A stretch of DNA of 11,731 nucleotides, taken from positions 1 through 11,731 of the forward strand of contig CAJULJ010000074.1 of assembly GCA_910587395.1 (NCBI GenBank). The letters run 5' to 3'. The notes under the pieces were generated by a model. It saw only the letters and a program-made list of their open reading frames with translations, made no database searches and was not told the DNA's origin. Positions 7,136 through 11,731 of the stretch are shown piece after piece (positions within the stretch are counted from its first letter, which is position 1; the number at the start of each line of letters is the position of its first letter). The DNA comes from an uncultured Oscillospiraceae bacterium (GTDB lineage: Bacteria > Bacillota > Clostridia > Oscillospirales > Oscillospiraceae). Both the position numbers and the translations under genes were made by a program.

Positions 7136-9388
7136 CTACAAAATGCTCATCTGTTCCTCCCCCCGGTCCTCCTCCTTGAGCAGGGCCCCGGCGGCGGGCA
7201 GGGAGCGGGCCCGGTACCGGGCGGCGTTGACGATGGGCGTAGCGGACAGGGGCCGGGCCCACTCCACCTTGTGCTTGCTCTTCACCGCCATGACCCCCAC
7301 GCCCTGAGTGGACCGGGTGGTCTTTGGCGTCAGGGAGGCGGTGTGGAACACCACGCACCGCCCGTCGCTGGAGCCCACCGCCATCTCCTGGTCCTCGGTG
7401 AGCACAAGGGCGGACACCAGGGGGAACTTGTCGCAGTAGGCTCCGGTGAGCTTCTTCCTCCGGGTCTGGGTCTGATAGGCAGACAGCTCCACCCGCGCGG
7501 CCTTGCCGTTGTCAAAGAAGAACAGCAGGTGGGCGGAGTAATCCCCCGGAGCGCAGGCCCAGACGAATTTCTCCTCCGCTTCCATGCCCAGCTTGGTGGG
7601 AAGATAGTCCCCCAGCACGCTGGCCTTGGCGTCGTCGAAGTCGGACAGCCGGGTTTTGTAGCACTGCTGCTTGTCGGTGAACACCAGCAGCTCGTCCCGG
7701 TTGGTTCCCTCCCACTGGAGGAAGGGACCGTCGCCCTCCTTGTATTTCTGCTCTGCGCTCATGCGCAGGGACTGGGGCGTGATCTTCTTAAAGTATCCCT
7801 CTTTGGAGATAAACACATTCACCGGATAGGCGGGAACCTCCTCCACGGCGGAAATTTTTTCCTCCGCCGCCTGCTGGTACTCGTAGACAATTTCGGTGCG
7901 GCGCGGGGCGTCATACTTCTTTTTGACGTTTTTCAGCTCGTCGATGATGATGCCCTTGATGCGCTTGGGGGAATTGATGATGTCCTTGAGGTCGGCGATC
8001 TCCTCCTCCAGCGCGGCGGTCTCCTCCGTCCGTTTCAGGATATACTCCTTGTTGATGTTGCGCAGCCGGATGTCCGCCACGTACTCCGCCTGAACCTGGT
8101 CGATGCCGAAGCCAATGATGAGATTGGGCACCACCTCGGCCTCCTCCTCCGTCTCCCGGATGATGCGGATGGCCTTGTCGATGTCCAGCAAAATGCGCTT
8201 GAGCCCCTTGAGCAGGTGGAGCTTTTCCTCCTTCTTCCTGCACACAAAATAGGTGCGCCGCCGCACGCCGTCCATGCGCCACGCAGTCCACTCCTCCAGA
8301 ATTTCGCCCACACCCATCACGCGGGGCATTCCGGCGATGAGAATGTTGAAATTGCAGGAAAAGGTGTCCTGAAGGGGCGTGGCCTGGAACAGCCGGGCCA
8401 TCAGCTTGTCGGGGTCGGTGCCCCGCTTCAGGTCAATGGCCAGCTTCAGGCCATTCAAATCCGTCTCGTCCCGCATGTCGGAGATTTCCCGAATCTTTCC
8501 CCCCTTCACCAGCTCGGCCACCTTGTCCAGAATGGCCTCCACGGTGGTGGAGTAGGGAATCTCGTAAATCTCGATGAGGTTATCCTCTTTGATATAGCGC
8601 CATTTGGCCCGCAGCTTCACCGGCCCCCGGCCTGTGCGGTAGATTTCCGCCAGCGCCGCGCCGTCGTACAGCAGCTGTCCGCCGGTGGAGAAGTCCGGAG
8701 CCTTCAAAATGCCCATCAGATCTGCGCCGGGGTCCTTGAGGTAGGCGATGGTGGCGTCGCACACCTCCCCCAGATTGAAGCCGCACAGGTTGGACGCCAT
8801 GCCCACGGCGATGCCCTGGTTGGCCGCCACCAGCACGTTGGGGAAGGTGGTGGGCAGCAGGGTGGGCTCCATGAGCTTGCCATCGTAGTTGGGCACGAAA
8901 TCCACCGCGTCCTGGTCGATGTCCCGAAACAGCTCCTGGCAGATGGCGTCCAGCCGCACCTCGGTGTACCGCGACGCCGCCCAAGCCATATCCCGGGAGT
9001 ACACCTTGCCGAAGTTGCCCTTGGAGTCCACCAGGGGATGGAGCAGGGCCCCATAGCCCCGGCTCAGGCGGACCATGGTGTCGTAAATGGCCGCATCGCC
9101 GTGGGGGTTCAGCTTCATGGTGGCCCCCACCACATTGGCGGACTTGGTGCGGGGCTTGGTGAGCAGCCCCATGTCGTACATGGTGTACAGCAGCTTCCGG
9201 TGGGAGGGCTTGAAGCCGTCGATCTCCGGGATGGCCCGGGAGACGATGACGGACATGGCGTAGGGCATGTAGTTGACTTCCAGCGTCTCGGTGATGGGCT
9301 GTTCCAGCACCTGGGCCCGCAGGCCCATGACGTTGGGGTTGTCTACCTTTTTCGGGCCCTTCTGCTCGGGGTTCTTCTTCTTAGCCAA
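7136..9388 (-). CDS. parC: Type IIA DNA topoisomerase subunit A (ParC/GyrA-like)
   Basis: This 750-residue subunit cleaves and rejoins DNA with a B subunit, for chromosome decatenation or supercoil control. The winged-helix domain has VSRAIPEIDGFKPSHRKLLY at 49-68, the quinolone-pocket segment HGDAAIYDTMVR at 96-107, and ASRYTEVR with catalytic Tyr141 after Arg140. A coiled-coil region around 400-480 (LKDIINSPKRIKGIIIDEL) precedes a C-terminal beta-pinwheel. I see no GyrA box (QRRGGKG); the corresponding stretch reads SLRMSAEQKYKEGDG. Total length is also below the usual 820+ of GyrA. Both points favour a topoisomerase IV-type or second-paralogue role over gyrase. The TTG at 9388 is preferred because AAGGA (9402-9398) lies nine bases upstream. 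A B-subunit gene lies two genes upstream on the same strand. The class is certain; the parC symbol is moderate. Confidence 0.9.
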   Translation of the reverse strand: MAKKKNPEQKGPKKVDNPNVMGLRAQVLEQPITETLEVNYMPYAMSVIVSRAIPEIDGFKPSHRKLLYTMYDMGLLTKPRTKSANVVGATMKLNPHGDAAIYDTMVRLSRGYGALLHPLVDSKGNFGKVYSRDMAWAASRYTEVRLDAICQELFRDIDQDAVDFVPNYDGKLMEPTLLPTTFPNVLVAANQGIAVGMASNLCGFNLGEVCDATIAYLKDPGADLMGILKAPDFSTGGQLLYDGAALAEIYRTGRGPVKLRAKWRYIKEDNLIEIYEIPYSTTVEAILDKVAELVKGGKIREISDMRDETDLNGLKLAIDLKRGTDPDKLMARLFQATPLQDTFSCNFNILIAGMPRVMGVGEILEEWTAWRMDGVRRRTYFVCRKKEEKLHLLKGLKRILLDIDKAIRIIRETEEEAEVVPNLIIGFGIDQVQAEYVADIRLRNINKEYILKRTEETAALEEEIADLKDIINSPKRIKGIIIDELKNVKKKYDAPRRTEIVYEYQQAAEEKISAVEEVPAYPVNVFISKEGYFKKITPQSLRMSAEQKYKEGDGPFLQWEGTNRDELLVFTDKQQCYKTRLSDFDDAKASVLGDYLPTKLGMEAEEKFVWACAPGDYSAHLLFFFDNGKAARVELSAYQTQTRRKKLTGAYCDKFPLVSALVLTEDQEMAVGSSDGRCVVFHTASLTPKTTRSTQGVGVMAVKSKHKVEWARPLSATPIVNAARYRARSLPAAGALLKEEDRGEEQMSIL

Positions 9389-9397
9389 TGGGATCAG

Positions 9398-9402
9398 TCC
9401 TT
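9398..9402 (-). promoter_or_regulatory. Ribosome-binding site supporting the TTG start of the topoisomerase A subunit
   Basis: AAGGA on the minus strand is nine bases before TTG 9388. The next in-frame ATG is 20 codons further in, with no comparable site. The resulting Lys-rich N terminus (MAKKKN) is plausible. Confidence 0.7.
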
Positions 9403-9431
9403 ACTTCAGTTTCAAAAGCCTTGGGCATTGG

Positions 9432-9470
9432 GCCGCCAAGCCCTCCCCCGCAGGGGGAAGGCTTGGCGGC
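9432..9470. repeat. Long GC-rich palindrome between the stalk-protein gene and the topoisomerase A gene
   Basis: GCCGCCAAGCC (9432-9442) pairs perfectly with GGCTTGGCGGC (9460-9470). Inside, TCCCCC and GGGGGA pair around a GCA loop after one mismatch, giving about 17 pairs. In the minus-strand direction of the flanking genes the hairpin is followed by CCAATG, not a T-run, so it is not a standard terminator. AAGCCTTCCCC-type palindromes recur between genes in gut Clostridia (from memory), so it may be a copy of a dispersed repeat. Alternatively it adjusts mRNA stability within the operon. Confidence 0.6.
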
Positions 9471-9501
9471 GCTTATTATTCTGTCGCGTGTTTGCAGGCG
9501 T

Positions 9502-11451
9502 TTACGGCTCGACCAGCGGCGCGGCCGCCAGGTCCTCGTCCACAATCGTGGCGCCCTCGGGGGGCTCGGTCTTGGGGGCCTCGCTGGTGGTCCGCTGGGT
9601 GGTGGTGAGGGTCAGCTTCGCCTCGCCTATGTTGGCAACGTGGCACTCCATGGTCACGGTGGCCCGCTCGCTGCTCTGGGTGCTGTCCATGGTGATCCGG
9701 ATGGCGGGAATGCCGGATTGGGCGCTGGTCTCCATCACGATGGATCCAGTAACCGCGCCCTTGCCGTCCACCTTCATGGTGATATTATACTCTTTCCAGA
9801 CGTCCCCGATCTCATCCAGGTCAAGGCCCATGTCCTCATACAGCGCCATCAGCTCCTCCACGCCGATGGTCAGCGTGGACACGCCGCCGGAAGTGGTAAA
9901 GCAGTCGTCGCTGTACAGCCGGTCCATGAACTTGACCGTTTCGCCAAACCCGACCATCTCCGTCACGGAACCGCCGCTGACCATGGAGGCCAGCACAGAG
10001 CCCACGGTGGTTGTGTCCGTCTCAGCGAACATCAGCGCGCCCAGCTCGGCGCCCATGTCCATGGCGGCCCACACATTCTTCTCGCCGCTGAGCTCATCCA
10101 GGATGGGAGCGTGGAACCACATCCTGCCCTCGCGGGTCATGATGACCTCCATGTCCTGCAGGCCGGTCAGTACGGAGCGCAGGAGCTTGACATCCTCATC
10201 GTCCTCGTACTCGGCCCAATTCACGCCGATCACCTGCTCCATCAAAGCGTCGATCGCGTTGTCGGAAATGGTGAGGGAGCAGGTGCCGTTGGCGGCCTCG
10301 CGGTTCATCAGGGTATTGCCGGTCAGGTCCACCTTGTAGGTCTGATTGCCGTTCAGGGTGTCAAAGAGCGTGAGGGAAAGGCCGCCCTTCATATCAACGC
10401 TCCAGCTCTTTCCCTCCTCCAGGGCCGGGGCCCGGTTGGCCTGCACCCGGTTCAGGATGGCGAAATCATTGTCCACGTCCGCCGCCAGGGCCTCCCGGTC
10501 CAGCAGGATGGCGGTCTCGTACTGGCTGTCCCAGCCCACCTCATAGCCCAGGGCCTCGGCCAGGAAGCGCACGGGGACATAGGTACGGCCGTCCTTGATG
10601 TAGGGCGCGCAGTCCATCTCGATGGTCTTATCATCTTCACCGGTATCGGTGCCGCGGGTATGCCTTACCGCGGTGGTGCCGCCAATGGTAAAGTTGATTG
10701 TATACTTGTCGATGAAGAGCCGCACAGAGTCTTTCTGGTCCGCAAACTCGTAGTCCACCTCGCCGCCCAGGGTCTCCACCAGGGCGCGGACGGGGACCAT
10801 GGTGCGGCCATCCGCTACCTCGGGGGCCGCGTCGGGGAACTTGATGTACGTACCGTTGACCATCACGCCCACCTGTCCTAGCACGCCGCCCAGGGCTTCC
10901 TTCTGGTCGTCGATGGCCTTCTGGTATGCCTCCGCCATGATTCGGTCCGCCACCTGATCGTTCACCATCATGTTCAGGAAGTCCTCCTCGGTCATCTCCC
11001 CAAACTCCATGTACTCCTCAGCGGTCCAGTATTCGCCATATTCCTGGGCAAAGTAGTCGTAGGCGTTGCCCCGCAGTTCCTCCTCCAGGCCGGGGTGGTC
11101 AGCCAGGTACTCCTCCGTGGGCACACGCTCCACACGATCTGCGACACTTGTGAAAATTGAAGTGAAGGTGCTCAGGTCCACCCCCAGCCCGCCCGTCCAG
11201 GCGGGGCCGGTGCTGATAACCGTGGTGGGTCCGTCCGCGCCGCCGATGATGCCCAGGGATGCGTCTGAGGACGACTCCGGCAGAAGTGCGCTGATGGGAA
11301 TGGCGTCACCCGGCGTGTAGACGGGCGCCGGTTCCCAGTTCTCCAGCCAGAAGCCGGGGTCGCCGTCTGCCGGGGCTTCCTCCGCAAAGGCGGGGACCGC
11401 TAGGGACATGGCCATAATCACTGATAACAACAGGGCCAGCAGCTTTTTCAT
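9502..11451 (-). CDS. Secreted protein with copper-amine-oxidase N-terminal (stalk) domain
   Basis: A 649-residue exported protein. The signal peptide is MKKLLALLLSVIMAMSLAVP with likely cleavage after AFA (residue 23). A low-complexity stretch contains GIIGGADGPT at 67-76. A helical, Glu/Tyr-rich segment spans about 112-186. The copper-amine-oxidase N-terminal domain runs from about 193 to 318, with its two signature halves DGRTMVPVRALVETLG (214-229) and DGRTYVPVRFLAEALG (287-302). Despite the name, this domain is non-catalytic and is common in cell-surface proteins of Firmicutes. Residues 330-625 look beta-rich and unassigned, perhaps a lipoprotein-like ligand-binding fold. The tail is acidic and Pro/Thr-rich (TEPPEGATIVDEDL). 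There is no lipobox, sortase motif or C-terminal anchor. AAAGGAGG lies eight bases before the ATG. It sits between the two topoisomerase subunit genes. Confidence 0.88.
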   Translation of the reverse strand: MKKLLALLLSVIMAMSLAVPAFAEEAPADGDPGFWLENWEPAPVYTPGDAIPISALLPESSSDASLGIIGGADGPTTVISTGPAWTGGLGVDLSTFTSIFTSVADRVERVPTEEYLADHPGLEEELRGNAYDYFAQEYGEYWTAEEYMEFGEMTEEDFLNMMVNDQVADRIMAEAYQKAIDDQKEALGGVLGQVGVMVNGTYIKFPDAAPEVADGRTMVPVRALVETLGGEVDYEFADQKDSVRLFIDKYTINFTIGGTTAVRHTRGTDTGEDDKTIEMDCAPYIKDGRTYVPVRFLAEALGYEVGWDSQYETAILLDREALAADVDNDFAILNRVQANRAPALEEGKSWSVDMKGGLSLTLFDTLNGNQTYKVDLTGNTLMNREAANGTCSLTISDNAIDALMEQVIGVNWAEYEDDEDVKLLRSVLTGLQDMEVIMTREGRMWFHAPILDELSGEKNVWAAMDMGAELGALMFAETDTTTVGSVLASMVSGGSVTEMVGFGETVKFMDRLYSDDCFTTSGGVSTLTIGVEELMALYEDMGLDLDEIGDVWKEYNITMKVDGKGAVTGSIVMETSAQSGIPAIRITMDSTQSSERATVTMECHVANIGEAKLTLTTTQRTTSEAPKTEPPEGATIVDEDLAAAPLVEP

Positions 11452-11490
11452 GATGATTTCCTCCTTTAGCGTTTTGCATTTCTATTTTTT

Positions 11491-11506
11491 CGCCGCACCC
11501 GCGGCG
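11491..11506. other. Short GC-rich hairpin between parE and the stalk-protein gene
   Basis: CGCCGC (11491-11496) and GCGGCG (11501-11506) form six perfect pairs around ACCC. On the minus strand it is followed by AAAAAATAG, an A-run rather than a T-run, so it should not terminate transcription from the B-subunit gene. It is the only structure seen in the 67-base gap, and no promoter is evident, which supports read-through. Confidence 0.45.
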
Positions 11507-11518
11507 AGGGGCACTGGT

Positions 11519-11731
11519 TTATGAAATATCCGCCATATCCAGGTACTTATACCCGCTGTCCGCGATATGGTCCTTGCGGCCCTGGAGGTTGTCTCCCAGC
11601 AGGAGGTCGAACACCTGCATGGTGCGCTCCACGTCCTCCGGCATGACCTTGATGAGCCGCCGGGTCTCCGGGTTCATGGTGGTCAGCCACATCATCTCCG
11701 GCTCGTTCTCGCCCAGGCCCTTGGAGCGCTG
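11519..11731 (-). CDS. parE: Type IIA DNA topoisomerase subunit B, C-terminal end (5' part outside window)
   Basis: The last 70 residues of a GyrB/ParE-type ATPase subunit; the stop is TAA at 11521-11519 on the minus strand. The segment QRSKGLGENEPEMMWLTTMN matches the end of the TOPRIM region and the conserved tail of GyrB/ParE (usual form RYKGLGEMNPEQLWETTM). It is followed by PETRRLIKV and then VFDLLLGDN. ATPase and transducer domains are upstream of the window. The Ser replacing Tyr in RYKGLGE and the ENEPEMMW variant suggest a diverged paralogue. It is the likely partner of the A subunit at 7136-9388, from which it is separated by one unrelated-looking gene. The topoisomerase B class is certain. 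Naming it parE follows from the partner lacking a GyrA box. Confidence 0.88.
   Translation of the reverse strand, partial: QRSKGLGENEPEMMWLTTMNPETRRLIKVMPEDVERTMQVFDLLLGDNLQGRKDHIADSGYKYLDMADIS

Noticed and set aside
7271..10339. 1022-codon open frame on the plus strand across the topoisomerase A gene and beyond
   Set aside because: It is antisense to genes with clear motifs. Its product is rich in His, Gly, Gln, Val and Leu, typical of reading the opposite strand of GC-rich genes, and has no domain or ribosome-binding site.
9388..10881. 497-codon plus-strand frame over the stalk-protein gene
   Set aside because: Antisense to a gene with signal peptide, ribosome-binding site and recognisable domain; no recognisable protein feature of its own.
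9502..11451. Active copper amine oxidase
   Set aside because: Only the N-terminal stalk-type domain is present; there is no large catalytic domain and no topaquinone-forming Asn-Tyr-Asp/Glu motif was seen.

Overview
The window looks like the chromosome of a GC-rich, endospore-forming Clostridia member, most likely an Oscillospiraceae-type gut Firmicute (inference). The signs are a complete spoIIAA-spoIIAB-sigF sporulation operon, Shine-Dalgarno sites of the AGGAGG type, a YitT-family membrane protein, a copper-amine-oxidase-stalk secreted protein, and high GC (65% over bases 5041-5100 by hand count). Three genes use GTG or TTG starts. No rRNA, tRNA, CRISPR array, insertion sequence or phage gene was seen.

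Bases 1-2413, plus strand. The 3' end of valS (valyl-tRNA synthetase) is followed by a strong hairpin terminator at 841-880. The forespore sigma operon comes next: SpoIIAA (anti-anti-sigma), SpoIIAB (anti-sigma kinase) and SigF. SpoIIAA and SpoIIAB are 15 bases apart, and spoIIAB overlaps sigF in a GTGA junction. A hairpin overlaps the sigF stop codon.

Bases 2414-4340. glnS (glutaminyl-tRNA synthetase) is on the minus strand, convergent with sigF, and the two are separated by a bidirectional terminator at 2551-2583. Upstream of glnS is a good sigma-A promoter (TTGCTT-17-TATAAT). Its -10 box runs into a perfect 18-bp inverted repeat.

Bases 4341-4960. An AT-rich patch (36% GC in 4501-4620) carries one GNAT acetyltransferase gene. 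It resembles surface-sugar acetyltransferases and looks horizontally acquired.

Bases 4972-11731. Five minus-strand genes lie head to tail with gaps of 56-113 bases. In transcription order they are the 3' end of a type IIA topoisomerase B subunit (ParE/GyrB-like), a secreted protein with a copper-amine-oxidase N-terminal stalk domain, a type IIA topoisomerase A subunit (ParC/GyrA-like, no GyrA box), a YitT/DUF2179 membrane protein, and a lipoprotein. The lipoprotein looks like a transglutaminase-fold protein that has lost its catalytic triad.

The most interesting points are: (i) a secreted stalk-domain gene between the two topoisomerase subunit genes; (ii) the apparent transglutaminase pseudoenzyme lipoprotein; (iii) a GIIGGADGPT peptide, reminiscent of sodium-pump decarboxylase beta subunits, in the secreted protein; (iv) two near-identical layouts in which TATAAT overlaps the edge of a 38-40 base palindrome ending about 25 bases before a start codon (spoIIAA and glnS). 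No clear-cut new defence or mobile system was found.
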